Shown: positions 7,475-16,781, counted from the stretch's first letter. The stretch: DNA of 64,000 nucleotides from Halomonas sp. I5-271120 (GCF_030553075.1 NZ_CP130701.1:496001-560000), one strand, 5' to 3'. Notes: a model not told the origin generated them from the letters alone. Made by a program: numbers and translations.

Positions 7475-8914
7475 TCAGATATCGCCGTCCAAGCGACGCT
7501 CAAGCAACCCATTGACCCGCTCGATCACCTCGAGACGCGCCTGGCGCTTGTCATCACAAGTGATCAATGACCAGGGGGCATGCGTCCGGTGGGTCTGGGC
7601 GAACATCTCATTGATGGCGACCTCGTAGTCATCCCAGCGAGCGCGGTTTCGCCAGTCTTCCTCGGTCAGCTTGTATTGCTTGCGAGGGGTGTTGGCTCGC
7701 GCCTCGAAACGCTTGAGCTGCTCATCCTTGCTGATCGACAGAAAGAACTTGCCAAGCACCGTGCCGTGTTCGAGCAAGCGCTTCTCGAAATGGCGAATCT
7801 CACCATAGGCGCGCCGCCATTGAGCCGGGGCGGCAAAGCCCTCCACCCGCTCGACCAGCACTCGCCCGTACCAGGAGCGATCAAAGATCGCGAAGCGCCC
7901 ATCGGCGGGAAGTCGTCGCCAGAAACGCCACGCCCAGGGGTGGAGACGCTCCTCATCGTTAGGCGCAGCGATACTGTGCACGCGATAGTGCCGTGCATCC
8001 AGCGCCGAGGTCACCCGGTGAATACTGCCGCCCTTGCCGGCGGCGTCATGGCCCTCGAAGACCAGCACCACCGGAATGCCGCGTCGGGCCGCCTCGCGGC
8101 TGTTATGCGACAGCCGCGCCTGCTGCTCGACCAGCCGCTGCTGATAGTCGTCCTTGTCCAGGCGCCCGGCCGACTGATGGTCGGAATCAGGCTTGGTCAC
8201 CGAGGGTGCATCCTTGGCCGGCGGCGCTAGGTGACAGCTTGCCCAGGGCGCTTCGGGATCGACCGTCGGCTGGTTCGCAGTGTCGAGCAGTCGCTCGGCC
8301 ACCTGGTGGATCAAGTCTTCCGGGTCGTCACCGGAAATGCAGTGCCAGGGCGCCCAGTCGGTATGAGTAGTCTCGCGTAGCGGCTTGCCGAGCGCCTTGA
8401 TCAGCGGATGCTGGAGATGGCGTTGCCAGTCAGCGGGATCAAGCTGCCATGCCCGACTCGGATCCTCCTGCATGGCGGTCAGCCGCTCGCCTTGAGTTTT
8501 TCGGTCGATGTCCAGCCAAATCTTGACCAGCGCCACGTTCTCGGCGGCGAGTTCGGCCTCGAAATCGCGGATCATCGCCAGGCGATCCTCGAAAGCGCCG
8601 GCGCCGATGCGCCGCTCGGCGCGAGCGAAGAGCGCATCGCCATACCAGCCGTGGACGAAGATACCGGTAGTGCCGCGGGCCGGGATACGCCGCCAGTAGC
8701 GCCACAGTGCCGGCCGCTTGGCATCCTCGCTGCTGGGCTCCAGAGCGTGCACCTCAGTACGGCGGTTCTCCAGCCAGTGATTGAGCATGTTGAGCATGGG
8801 ATGCATGTAGCTCGCCGCCTGGCCGCTGAGCATCAGCACCACGGCCCGGTTCTCGCGCTTGGCCATCTCCAGCTGGGCTTCCAGCAGCTGATAGCGCAGT
8901 GTCTCTGTCTTCAT
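7475..8914 (-). CDS. Polyphosphate kinase 2 family, two-domain class II (polyphosphate:AMP phosphotransferase type)
   Basis: 479 aa built from two tandem PPK2 domains. The C-terminal domain has an intact P-loop [12 protein letters not shown] (near 287-297) and Walker B/lid [17 protein letters not shown]. The N-terminal copy has lost these: [12 protein letters not shown] replaces the P-loop and [11 protein letters not shown] replaces the Walker B, so it is probably non-catalytic. Class II enzymes with this architecture phosphorylate AMP to ADP using polyphosphate (Acinetobacter PAP; family knowledge). Cytoplasmic energy and stress metabolism. The gene stands alone, 111 bp after the FtsX-like gene's stop. 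Confidence 0.9.
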   Translation of the reverse strand: MKTETLRYQLLEAQLEMAKRENRAVVLMLSGQAASYMHPMLNMLNHWLENRRTEVHALEPSSEDAKRPALWRYWRRIPARGTTGIFVHGWYGDALFARAERRIGAGAFEDRLAMIRDFEAELAAENVALVKIWLDIDRKTQGERLTAMQEDPSRAWQLDPADWQRHLQHPLIKALGKPLRETTHTDWAPWHCISGDDPEDLIHQVAERLLDTANQPTVDPEAPWASCHLAPPAKDAPSVTKPDSDHQSAGRLDKDDYQQRLVEQQARLSHNSREAARRGIPVVLVFEGHDAAGKGGSIHRVTSALDARHYRVHSIAAPNDEERLHPWAWRFWRRLPADGRFAIFDRSWYGRVLVERVEGFAAPAQWRRAYGEIRHFEKRLLEHGTVLGKFFLSISKDEQLKRFEARANTPRKQYKLTEEDWRNRARWDDYEVAINEMFAQTHRTHAPWSLITCDDKRQARLEVIERVNGLLERRLDGDI

Positions 8915-9025
8915 CTGTCGGCCTTCATCCGTGTGTTTCTATCCATCTGGCCTGGTTGTCCCTTGCCAGTTCTTTACCAGTACCGGGACTGCCGGACGAC
9001 TGCGGATTGCCACATGGGTCCTGCC

Positions 9026-11686
9026 TCACGCCTCGCCGAGCAGGCCAAGGCTCGCCATGGGGGTCTGGCGGCGCAGGCTGCGCGACAGACCATGACCGAT
9101 CACCCCGACCAGCAGGGCGCCACCCAGCGGCAGCCCTATCCACAGCCAGGGGTGCAGGCGCGGGGCAAGATCCAGCCAGCCGGCATAGATCCCTGCGGCG
9201 GCAAGCTCGGCGAGCAACGCGCCCATCAGACCACTCGCCAGGCCTAGAATGGCAAACTCGGCCCCCTGCACCCGGGATATCAGGCGATCGCCGGCACCGA
9301 AGACCCGCAGCAGACCACTCTCATGGGCACGCAGCGGACGGCTGGCGATCAGCGCCGCATAGAGCACACTGATGCCGGCCAATAGCACGAAGCCAAGCAC
9401 CAGCTCCACCGAGCGGGTGACCTGAGTCAACAGCTCGCGCACCTGACCGAGGATCGCCTCGACGTTGAGCAGCGATACCGCCGGGAAATTCTTGACGATC
9501 TGGCCGGGCAGCGGGCTCTGGGCATCGCCCAAGTGGAAGGCGGTGATATAAGTGTGGCCGAAGCGCTCCAGCACGCCAGGGGGGAAGATCACATAGAAGT
9601 TGGGGCGGAAGCTGTCCCAGTCGAGATCGCGAAGACTGGTGATACGCCCGGTGAGCGTATCGGCGCCAATGGTGAAGCTCATGGTGTCGCCAAGCGCCAG
9701 GCCTAGACGGCCGGCCAGTTCAGCTTCAAGCGATATCGGCACGATCTTGTCGGACGGCTCCGTGGCCGTCCCGCCGCCGGCACTCGATGCATCACCGGAA
9801 GACTTTCCTGCAGCCGACGCCGTAGCGTCCGGCCCGGCGCCGCCTGTCCCGAACCATTCCCCCGCCAACAGGCGGTTGCCCTCTGGGAGGGTGTCGCGCC
9901 AGGTCAGATTGAGCTCGCGCCGCAGGGCATTGCTGCCCCGGCCGCTCTCGGGCACCGCCTCCAGGGGCGGCTGGCCGTTGAGCGCGGTGATGCGCCCACG
10001 CACCATCGGATAGAGCGCGGTGCGATCATCTACCGTTCCGGCCAGGGTCTCGATGAAGGCGTCACGTTCCTGAGGCTGGATGTTGATGGCGAAGTAGTTG
10101 GGGGTATCCTCGGGCAGTTGGTCCTGCCAGGCCGTGAGCAGGTCGCCGCGCACCAGGCCGATCATCGCCATCGCCGCAAACGTCACCGCGAAGGCCAGTA
10201 GCTGACCGAGACTCGCCTGACGACGGCGGCCGAGCTGACGGGCGCCGAGCCGCAGTGCCCGGGTCGGTGAGGAGGCATGCAGGCCCTGTGGCAGCAGCGC
10301 GGCCAGGCGCAGTACCCCGCTTAGCAGCAGCGTGCCGACCCCACCAAGCATGACCAGCATCACCAGCCCTCCGACGAGCAGTGCCGCAGACAGCCAAAGA
10401 TCGCCGGAGTAGAGCCACATCAGACCGCCGAACACCAGACTCGCCATCGCCACCACCAGCCAGGCCGAGGCCGGCAGCGGGTCGAGTTCACGCCGCAGCA
10501 CCTTGAGGGCACTGACCCGCTTCAGGCGCAGCAGCGTCGGGCCGGCAAAGCCGACCAGCACGGCAAGCGCCGTGAGCACCCCGAGCGCCAGAGGCAGAGG
10601 GCCAGGCGGCGGCAGCTCGAGCGGCAGGAAGGCCGTCAGCAACGCCAGAAGCCCTGCCTGGCCAGCCAAGCCCAGCAGCGCCCCGCACACCGAGGCCGCC
10701 AGCGCCAGCCAGCCGAGCTGCAGCGCGAACAGTCGAGTCAGCTGTCGCTGGGAGGCGCCAAAGCAACGCAGCAGTGCAGCGGTATCCAGGTGGCGATCCA
10801 CATAGCGCCGGGTCGCCATGGCCACCGCCACCCCGGCCAGCAGCACCGCGGCGAGGCCGGCCAGCGCCAGGTACTTCTCGGCACGCTCCAGGGCTCGCCC
10901 GAGGCCCGGTCGGTCGACCCGCACATCCCGCACCTCGACGCCATCGCGCCTGAGCGCTTCAAGGCGGGCATCGAGGCTCGACACTGCCTCCGGCGGGCCG
11001 GCAGCGAGAATCTCGTATTCGACCCGCGAGCCCGGCTGCACCAGGCCGGTGGCCGCCAGATCATCGACGTGCATCATCAGCCGCGGATTGAAGCTCGAAA
11101 AGCCCCCGGACTGGTCGGCCTCGCGCTCGATGATACCGCTCACGGTCAGGGTGGCTCGCCCCACTCTGACCTCATCGCCAATCTTCAGATCGATCAGCGA
11201 CTCGAGCCTGGGGTCGACCCAGGCCTCGCTCGGCGCGGGGCCGCGAGCCAGCGGCTCGACGCCGTTGCCGACATCGACCCGTGACGCGCCATACAGCGGG
11301 TAGGCGCTGTCGACCACCTTGAGGCTCGCCGGTTGGAAACGCTCGCCGCGGCTGATCATCGATACCAGATCGACCTGATCCGAGAGGGTCATGCCGGCCT
11401 CTCGCAGCGTGCTTTTTAGCTCGCTGGAGAAGGGCTCGCCCTGCTCGAGCACCAGGTCTCCCCCCAGCATCTGCCCCGCCTGACGGGTCAGGCCGCGTTC
11501 GAGACGATCGAGGAAGAAGCCGATCATGGTCGAGGCCGCCACCGCCAGCGCCAGCGCCACGAACAGCGCCCTCACGTCGGCAGCGCGCAGATCCCGCTTG
11601 AGGCCGCGGGCCGCGAGCCCCAGCCAGTGCAGGCCGTTGCCCGAGGCTCGTCGGGTATCGCGCCGTGAGTCACCGCTTGCCATCAT
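9026..11686 (-). CDS. ybbP: ABC transporter permease, FtsX/YbbP family
   Basis: 886 aa. One N-terminal helix (about 40-62) is followed by a large periplasmic domain, then three helices, a long hydrophobic central region, a second large periplasmic domain and three C-terminal helices: the MacB/FtsX-type duplicated layout of YbbP. The second periplasmic loop carries an Ala/Gly/Ser-rich stretch (about 635-665, TASAAGKSSGDASSAGGG) that looks like a low-complexity insertion. Start at 11686 overlaps the ybbA stop by 4 bp (ATGA) with GAGG 7 nt upstream. With YbbA it forms an inner-membrane ABC complex; YbbAP systems are associated with the esterase TesA in many proteobacteria, as here. Substrate unknown, perhaps hydrophobic compounds. 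Confidence 0.9.
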   Translation of the reverse strand: MMASGDSRRDTRRASGNGLHWLGLAARGLKRDLRAADVRALFVALALAVAASTMIGFFLDRLERGLTRQAGQMLGGDLVLEQGEPFSSELKSTLREAGMTLSDQVDLVSMISRGERFQPASLKVVDSAYPLYGASRVDVGNGVEPLARGPAPSEAWVDPRLESLIDLKIGDEVRVGRATLTVSGIIEREADQSGGFSSFNPRLMMHVDDLAATGLVQPGSRVEYEILAAGPPEAVSSLDARLEALRRDGVEVRDVRVDRPGLGRALERAEKYLALAGLAAVLLAGVAVAMATRRYVDRHLDTAALLRCFGASQRQLTRLFALQLGWLALAASVCGALLGLAGQAGLLALLTAFLPLELPPPGPLPLALGVLTALAVLVGFAGPTLLRLKRVSALKVLRRELDPLPASAWLVVAMASLVFGGLMWLYSGDLWLSAALLVGGLVMLVMLGGVGTLLLSGVLRLAALLPQGLHASSPTRALRLGARQLGRRRQASLGQLLAFAVTFAAMAMIGLVRGDLLTAWQDQLPEDTPNYFAINIQPQERDAFIETLAGTVDDRTALYPMVRGRITALNGQPPLEAVPESGRGSNALRRELNLTWRDTLPEGNRLLAGEWFGTGGAGPDATASAAGKSSGDASSAGGGTATEPSDKIVPISLEAELAGRLGLALGDTMSFTIGADTLTGRITSLRDLDWDSFRPNFYVIFPPGVLERFGHTYITAFHLGDAQSPLPGQIVKNFPAVSLLNVEAILGQVRELLTQVTRSVELVLGFVLLAGISVLYAALIASRPLRAHESGLLRVFGAGDRLISRVQGAEFAILGLASGLMGALLAELAAAGIYAGWLDLAPRLHPWLWIGLPLGGALLVGVIGHGLSRSLRRQTPMASLGLLGEA

Positions 11687-12435
11687 GCGCCCACCTCCTC
11701 TCGGGTCATGTCCACCAGCTGGCCGTCGATGAGCCGCAGGCAGCGATCGCAGCGGCGCGCCAGCGCATGGTCGTGGGTAACCAGCATCAGGGTAGTGCCG
11801 GCTTCGCGGTTGAGGGCGAACAGTCGCTCGATGATGCGCTCGCCGGTGGCCGGGTCCAGATTGCCGGTCGGCTCGTCGGCGAACACCAGCTCGGCCCCGG
11901 TGACGAAGGCGCGGGCCAGGGCGACCCGCTGCTGTTCGCCGCCGGATAGCTGCTTGGGCAGGTGGTCGAGGCGCTCGCCAAGCCCTACACGCGTCAACCA
12001 GTCGCGGGCCCGGGCATCGTTGTCGGCGGCAGGCGCCAGCTCCAGCGGCAGTAGCACATTTTCAAGCGCGGTGAGAGTCGGCAGCAGCTGGAAGTTCTGG
12101 AACACGAACCCTACCCGGCCGGCACGCAGCTGGGCGCGTCCGTCCTCGTCCAGCGCGGCCAGCGACTCGCCAAACAGGGTGAGTTCACCGCTGCTTGGCG
12201 CATCGAGTCCGGCCAGCAATCCCAACAGGGTAGACTTGCCAGCACCGCTCTCGCCGAGGATCGCCACCGTTTCTCCGGGGAACACCGTGAGCGAGAGATC
12301 ACTCAGAATGGTCAACGACCGATCGCCACTCCTGACCTGCTTGCCGAGCTGGCGAGCCTGTAGGATAGGCGCAAGATCATGATCCGAGGAGGTGGACGTA
12401 GTGTTGGAAAAAGTGGTGGACATAGTGGTGGACAT
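11683..12435 (-). CDS. ybbA: ABC transporter ATPase, LolD/YbbA family
   Basis: 250 aa. Walker A GESGAGKST (61-69), Q-loop FVFQNFQLLPTLT, signature LSGGEQQRVALARA, Walker B ELVFADEPTGNLD and switch MLVTHDH are all intact. A Ser/Thr-rich N-terminal tail (MSTTMSTTF then NTTSTSS) precedes the conserved ATPase. An open frame continues upstream for another 119 codons but is low-complexity and runs through the divergent promoter region, so the ATG at 12435 is preferred (AGGA upstream, slightly distant); 12423 is an alternative. Coupled to ybbP by a 4-bp overlap. Confidence 0.9.
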   Translation of the reverse strand: MSTTMSTTFSNTTSTSSDHDLAPILQARQLGKQVRSGDRSLTILSDLSLTVFPGETVAILGESGAGKSTLLGLLAGLDAPSSGELTLFGESLAALDEDGRAQLRAGRVGFVFQNFQLLPTLTALENVLLPLELAPAADNDARARDWLTRVGLGERLDHLPKQLSGGEQQRVALARAFVTGAELVFADEPTGNLDPATGERIIERLFALNREAGTTLMLVTHDHALARRCDRCLRLIDGQLVDMTREEVGA

Positions 12436-12643
12436 AGCGACTGGATTTCCTGTTGGCCTGAGAAGGTCGAAACGCGGTGCCAGAGGCCCCGCCGGGCGAA
12501 AAGCTGCGCTGAGTGCTGATCCACGCGCGGTGGCGAGGGCTGAGCCCCGTGTCGGGCTGAGCGTCGGACCGGGCGCTTGGGGTGCGCGGTGCGCCCGACA
12601 CGCAAGACATCTGGTGCAAACGTTCGGCCGGTGCCTGCTGGGG

Positions 12644-13399
12644 GTGGCTCCAGTCAAGAAACCCGCTGCGACCCCCACCCTGACAATACGTCGAGGGTCA
12701 CTCGCAGGACTGACAGCTGGCCTGAGCCTGGCCGCGCTTGCAATGGCGACGCCCGCCCTGGCTGCCTCGCCCTCAGCCACCGATGATCGCCCCACCCTGT
12801 TGGTGATGGGCGATAGCCTGAGCGCCGCCTATGGCCTCGAGCGGCCGGAGGACGGCTGGGTCAGTCTGCTGGCCGCAAGGCTCGACGACGAGGCCCGGGT
12901 AGTGAATGCCAGCATCAGCGGCGAGACTTCCGCCGGCGGCGCCACACGCCTGCCTGAGCTGTTACGACAGCATTCCCCTGAAATCGTGCTATTGGAACTG
13001 GGCGCCAACGATGGCCTGCGCGGCCTGGCGCCTGGCCAGATGCGCACCAACCTCGAGTCGATGATCGAGAAAAGTCAGGCCAGCGGCGCCCAAGTGGTAC
13101 TGCTCGGCATCGATATTCCGCCCAATTACGGCGACGCCTACCGGGCTGCCTTCACTGGCGTTTTTGAAGACTTGGCCGAGCGCTATGAGCTGCCGCTGGT
13201 GCCCTTCCTGCTCGAGGGTGTCGCTCTGGAAGATGGGCTGATGCAGGACGACGGCCTGCATCCCACCGCCGAGGCCCAGCCACTGATCCTTGAAAATGTA
13301 TGGACGACCCTGGCGCCGCTGCTCGATCAGGCGGCGACAGGGTCAGAGATCACTTCCCAAACGACCTCCCTATCCAACTCATTATCCGCTCAGACCTGA
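12644..13399 (+). CDS. tesA: Periplasmic multifunctional acyl-CoA thioesterase I / arylesterase, SGNH family
   Basis: About 251 aa including a signal peptide ending TPALA before ASPS. SGNH blocks: LLVMGDSLSAAYG (catalytic Ser), ISGETSAGG, ELGANDGLRG and DDGLHP (catalytic Asp and His). TesA hydrolyses acyl thioesters and esters in the periplasm. The start is uncertain: GTG at 12644 gives a reasonable signal peptide, while no ATG in a suitable place exists upstream except within a non-conserved extension reaching 12392. The C-terminal Ser/Thr-rich tail of about 20 residues is not typical. Divergent from ybbAP; its 3' end overlaps the convergent EamA gene by 10 bp. Confidence 0.88.
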   Translation: MAPVKKPAATPTLTIRRGSLAGLTAGLSLAALAMATPALAASPSATDDRPTLLVMGDSLSAAYGLERPEDGWVSLLAARLDDEARVVNASISGETSAGGATRLPELLRQHSPEIVLLELGANDGLRGLAPGQMRTNLESMIEKSQASGAQVVLLGIDIPPNYGDAYRAAFTGVFEDLAERYELPLVPFLLEGVALEDGLMQDDGLHPTAEAQPLILENVWTTLAPLLDQAATGSEITSQTTSLSNSLSAQT

Positions 13400-14280
13400 G
13401 GGGCCGGCTCGGCGGTCTTCTGCCACTGCTGAAGGCCCAGGCCGCCTAGAATCAGCACCAGGCCAGCCAGCGTCGAGATCAGGATCGGCTCGCCGACCAC
13501 CAGGTGCAGCAGCAACAGGGAAATCGGCGGCGACAGAAAGATCAGATTGGCCACCTTGGCCGTGCGCGAAATGCCGCGCACGGCCAGTTGCCAGAGCACG
13601 AAGGCGATGCCCATCTCGAAAAGCCCCACATAGATGCCGGCGCCAACGCCTTTCCAGCCATACCACTCGAAGCCCGGTCCCAGTGCGATCAGCACCGTGA
13701 ACACCGGCAGGCCAACGCTGAAGTTCTGCCACTGTGCGACCAGCGGGGGACGGCTATCGCGAGCATTGAGCAGCCAGTAGAGCGCCCAGAGCAGAGTCGA
13801 GGCCAGCGCCAGCCCTACGCCCAGCGGGTCGGCGAAGGCCACGTCGAGCACTGCGCCGCGGGTGGCGATGGTCCAGACACCGGCATAGGCAATCAAACCG
13901 GCGAGTATATCGATGCGGGTCAACCGCTGGCCGAGAATCGGCACGGCGAGAAAGGCCATGGCCAGGGCCCAGGTGTAGTTGAGTGCCATCGCCTCCTGCC
14001 CCGGCAGTCGATCATAGGCAGCGAACAGCACCAGGTAGTAGGCCACCGGGTTCATCAGCCCGGCCCACAGCGCGGTGCGCCAGCCCTGCACCAGCGCCTG
14101 GCGCAAGAGCCCCTTTCGCCATACCAGAATGCCCATCAGCGCCCAGGAGACCAAGGCAGCGATCCACATCAGTTCCAGCGGCGACATTTCGCCAAGCGCG
14201 ACCTTGAAGGCCGTTGCCACCGTGGACCAGAGCCCCACGGCGCCCAGGCCGCAAAGCATGGCGTGACGTTCCTGTGTCAT
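13390..14280 (-). CDS. EamA/RhaT-family drug-metabolite transporter
   Basis: 296 aa with about ten hydrophobic helices arranged as two EamA repeats (residues about 5-135 and 150-285), for example MALNYTWALAMAFL in the first and FLSPPISLLLLHLVVGEP in the second. These inner-membrane carriers export or import small metabolites; the substrate cannot be read. The ATG at 14280 has AAGGAGA about 5 nt upstream and fits the family N-terminus; the in-frame start at 14361 adds 27 unrelated residues. It lies downstream of the SelW-like gene, with a 21-bp tandem repeat between them. Confidence 0.88.
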   Translation of the reverse strand: MTQERHAMLCGLGAVGLWSTVATAFKVALGEMSPLELMWIAALVSWALMGILVWRKGLLRQALVQGWRTALWAGLMNPVAYYLVLFAAYDRLPGQEAMALNYTWALAMAFLAVPILGQRLTRIDILAGLIAYAGVWTIATRGAVLDVAFADPLGVGLALASTLLWALYWLLNARDSRPPLVAQWQNFSVGLPVFTVLIALGPGFEWYGWKGVGAGIYVGLFEMGIAFVLWQLAVRGISRTAKVANLIFLSPPISLLLLHLVVGEPILISTLAGLVLILGGLGLQQWQKTAEPAPQV

Positions 14281-14347
14281 GCGCTCTCCTTTGTGTGTGA
14301 TGTGCCATGAGCGGGCAGCATCGGCGTTGCTGACGGTCAGCGATGCA

Positions 14348-14440
14348 GAGCCATCAGCCATTCATTACGAGCCATCAGCCATTCATCAAGAGCCATCAGC
14401 CGTTCATTAAGAGCCATCAGTTATTCATTACAAGCCCTCA
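14348..14440. repeat. Tandem repeat, 21-bp unit, about 4.4 copies
   Basis: The unit GAGCCATCAGCCATTCATTA recurs with small changes at about 14348, 14369, 14390 and 14411, then a partial copy. The period of 21 is a multiple of 3, but it lies between two minus-strand genes and no gene using it is convincing. Could vary in copy number between strains. Confidence 0.85.
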
Positions 14441-14707
14441 GCGGTCCAGATGCCCCAGGTCTCGCGAGGGGTCAAGCCGATCCCGCACTCGCTGCTTGAG
14501 CAGCTTGATGTCAGGGAAGCCGTCATCGCGCTTGCGCTCCCAGAGTCGCTCGCCGTCAAAGGTGATCTCGAAGTGCCCACCGTGGCTTGGCACCAGCGCG
14601 ACCTCATCGAGGTCCTCGCCGAAGGTCGACAGCAGTTCCTGCGCATACCAGCCGGCGCGCAGCAGCCAGTGGCACTGGGTACAGAAGTGGATACGCACGC
14701 TTGCCAT
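14438..14707 (-). CDS. SelT/SelW/SelH-family (Rdx) selenoprotein-like protein, Cys form
   Basis: 89 aa, the full length of the family. The N-terminal redox motif is CTQC in VRIHFCTQCHWLLRAGWYAQ, i.e. Cys-x-x-Cys where animal homologues have Cys-x-x-Sec. The later GGHFEITFDGERLWERK and DGFPDIKLLKQRVRD are family signatures. It is a small thioredoxin-like cytoplasmic protein of unknown function, presumed redox. Another frame gives a 100-aa reading that is a shadow. Divergent from the MFS gene. Confidence 0.9.
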   Translation of the reverse strand: MASVRIHFCTQCHWLLRAGWYAQELLSTFGEDLDEVALVPSHGGHFEITFDGERLWERKRDDGFPDIKLLKQRVRDRLDPSRDLGHLDR

Positions 14708-14793
14708 GAGGCCCTCTCCTTGTTGGACATTTGCCAGGCATCATAACTGAGGCATCATGGCTGCTGGAATGCGCGCACAGGGAGCCCCACTGC

Positions 14794-16110
14794 ATGCCAC
14801 CAACCGAGATTTCACAGACCCGCCTCTACGAGTGGCTGACCGGCGATGACGACAGCCGGATGTGTAAGGATATTCCCGACTCCGCCTGCGAGGTGCAACC
14901 CACGAACTTCCTGCGCCATCTGATCGCCTCGCTCGGCAACAAGCTGGCCGACGAGCTGTCCAGTGCCCGCCTGGTGCTGCCCTGGCTGATGGGGGCGATC
15001 GGTGCACCGCTATGGATGGTGGGTCTGCTGGTCCCGATCCGCGAGGCCGGCGCCCTGCTGCCTCAGGTGTTCGTGGCCGGTTTCATACGCCATCAGGCGC
15101 AGCGCAAATGGACCTGGGTAGCCGGCGGGCTGATTCAGGCCGTGGCCGCTCTGCTGCTAGTCGCCCTCGCCCTGCTGGGTCAGGGCGGCCTTGGCGGCAG
15201 CCTGGTGCTGTTAGTGCTGATCGTGCTGTCACTGGCCCGCGGCCTGTCGTCGATCGCCACCAAGGACGTGCTGGGCAAGACCATCGCCAAGCAGCGCCGC
15301 GGCACCCTGATGGGCTGGAGCGGCAGCATCGCCGGCGGCGTGACCCTGGCCGCCGGTATCGTGCTAATGCTCTTCGATGACCGCCCCAGTGAGCTGGCCC
15401 TGGCGGTACTGATGGGCGTGGCGGCGCTTGGCTGGGGCCTGAACGCATTTTGCGCGGCCCTCATCGAGGAGGCGCCTGGTGCCGTGGAAGGCGGTGAGAA
15501 CGCCTGGGACAGCGTGCGTCAGGGCCTGCACCTGCTGCGCGAAGACCCGGCCTTCCTGCGCTTCAACCTGGCCCGCGCCCTACTGCTCTCCAGCGCCCTG
15601 GCCCTGCCCTACATCGCGCTACTGGCTCAGCAACGCAACGGCTCGGCCCTTGGCGACCTGGGCCTTCTGATCATCGTCTCGGGGCTTGCCAGCATGCTGG
15701 CAAGCCCGGTGTGGGGCAAGCGTGCCGATGCCTCGAGCCGGCGTGTGATGCGTGACGCCGGCCTCGCTGCCGCCATTTGCTGTGCCCTGGCGGCGCTGGC
15801 GGGCGGTCTTCCCGGCGCCTGGACGGCGACCCCCTGGCCCTACGCCCTGCTCTACGGGCTGTTGGTGATCGCCCATGCCGGGGTGCGCCTGGGCCGCAAG
15901 ACCTACGTGGTAGATCTCGCCGGTAGCGATCGACGTGCCCTTTATGTGGCGTTGTCCAATACGCTGACCGGCTTTTTGATGCTGCTGGTCGGTGGTCTGG
16001 TCGGCGCGCTCGCCCAATGGTTCGGCAGCGCCGTGCTGCTTGGGTTGCTTGCTGCCTGCGCGCTTGCCGCCGCGCTAACCGCTCAGGGCCTGCCCGAGGT
16101 CGAGGAGTGA
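14794..16110 (+). CDS. Major facilitator superfamily transporter
   Basis: 438 aa. A soluble N-terminus of about 50 residues precedes around 12 hydrophobic helices. Recognisable elements are the loop with RHQAQRKWTWV, GLSSIATKDVLGKTIAKQRRGTLMGW and ASPVWGKRADASSRRVM. The start at 14794 has GGGAG 9 nt upstream; the in-frame extension to 14731 crosses the divergent promoter region. Substrate unknown. The nearest neighbour on the same strand is the short LOV gene 108 bp downstream, but an inverted repeat between them suggests a separate promoter. Confidence 0.85.
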   Translation: MPPTEISQTRLYEWLTGDDDSRMCKDIPDSACEVQPTNFLRHLIASLGNKLADELSSARLVLPWLMGAIGAPLWMVGLLVPIREAGALLPQVFVAGFIRHQAQRKWTWVAGGLIQAVAALLLVALALLGQGGLGGSLVLLVLIVLSLARGLSSIATKDVLGKTIAKQRRGTLMGWSGSIAGGVTLAAGIVLMLFDDRPSELALAVLMGVAALGWGLNAFCAALIEEAPGAVEGGENAWDSVRQGLHLLREDPAFLRFNLARALLLSSALALPYIALLAQQRNGSALGDLGLLIIVSGLASMLASPVWGKRADASSRRVMRDAGLAAAICCALAALAGGLPGAWTATPWPYALLYGLLVIAHAGVRLGRKTYVVDLAGSDRRALYVALSNTLTGFLMLLVGGLVGALAQWFGSAVLLGLLAACALAAALTAQGLPEVEE

Positions 16111-16137
16111 ACGCAACACATTGAAATCTGGCAACCG

Positions 16138-16173
16138 CCTAGCCATGATAGAGCGATATACACCGTGGCTAGG
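16138..16173. promoter_or_regulatory. Inverted repeat upstream of the LOV gene
   Basis: CCTAGCCA (16138-16145) and TGGCTAGG (16166-16173) form an exact 8-bp inverted repeat with a 20-nt spacer containing an AT-rich GATATACAC, a possible -10 region. It lies 45 bp before the LOV gene. It may be an operator pair or a weak terminator of the MFS gene; there is no U-run. Confidence 0.4.
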
Positions 16174-16217
16174 CCATACCTACCCACACCCATAGGGTCG
16201 CGACAGGAACGCTTCGC

Positions 16218-16649
16218 ATGAAAAGACCGCCCATGATCAGCCCCGAGCTTCTGGAACGCATCATCGACGCCTCGGAGGACGGTATTGTCGTTGCCGAACG
16301 CGAGGGTGAGGAACACATCCTGATTTACGTCAATCAGGGGTTCGAACGGCTGACCGGCTATAGCACCGATGAGATCCTCTACCGTGACTGCCGCTTCCTG
16401 CAGAACGACGACCGCGATCAGCCCGGCCTCGCCCGCATACGCGATGCCATGATCGAGGATCGGCCCTGCCGCGAGATCCTGCGCAACTACAAGAAGGACG
16501 GCACCCTCTTCTATAACGAGCTGTCGATCACGCCGATGTACGACGAGCAGGAAGACATTACCTACTACCTTGGCGTGCAGAAGGATGTCACCGAGCGAGT
16601 CGAGGCCATCGCCGAGCTCGAACGCGTCAAGGGCACGGCCAAAGACTGA
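16218..16649 (+). CDS. Short LOV-domain blue-light photoreceptor-like protein
   Basis: 143 aa, consisting of a single PAS/LOV core (about 8-120) with short N- and C-terminal helices and no effector domain. The photoactive-site motif is ILYRDCRFLQNDDRDQ, with C58 at the position of the cysteine that forms the flavin adduct, and further LOV features IYVNQGFERLTGY, NYKKDGTLFYNELSITP and YLGVQKDVTERV. By memory this closely resembles the short LOV proteins of Pseudomonas putida (PpSB1/PpSB2), which also have YQDCRFLQ rather than GRNCRFLQ. Start 16218 has AGGAA 8 nt upstream. It probably senses blue light through FMN and acts through a partner; the partner is not apparent from the neighbours. Confidence 0.9.
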   Translation: MKRPPMISPELLERIIDASEDGIVVAEREGEEHILIYVNQGFERLTGYSTDEILYRDCRFLQNDDRDQPGLARIRDAMIEDRPCREILRNYKKDGTLFYNELSITPMYDEQEDITYYLGVQKDVTERVEAIAELERVKGTAKD

Positions 16650-16667
16650 TTTTTTCCCTTCCCCCTC

Positions 16668-16696
16668 TTGTCCTCACCCGCAACTGGCGTTATATA
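16668..16696 (+). promoter_or_regulatory. Sigma-70-type promoter for the PA3496-family gene
   Basis: TTGTCC (-35, 16668-16673), a 17-bp spacer and TATATA (-10, 16691-16696). It lies 85 bp before the small gene at 16782, and a perfect hairpin occurs in the predicted leader. Confidence 0.6.
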
Positions 16697-16720
16697 GCCA
16701 GCTACGCACCCGCGTTGCCC

Positions 16721-16743
16721 GATGCTCGCCCAAGGCGAGCATC
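16721..16743 (+). other. Perfect 10-bp hairpin in the leader of the PA3496-family gene
   Basis: GATGCTCGCC, loop CAA, GGCGAGCATC. No U-run follows, so a terminator is unlikely; it sits between the predicted promoter and the ribosome-binding site and may stabilise the 5' end of the mRNA. Confidence 0.5.
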
Positions 16744-16781
16744 CGTTGCCATCTCTACATGGGGTCATGGGAGGACATCAC

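Noticed and set aside
12436..12795. N-terminal extension of ybbA
   Set aside because: The added 119 residues are Arg/Pro/Ala-rich, unconserved, and cover the divergent tesA promoter region and signal-peptide coding sequence.
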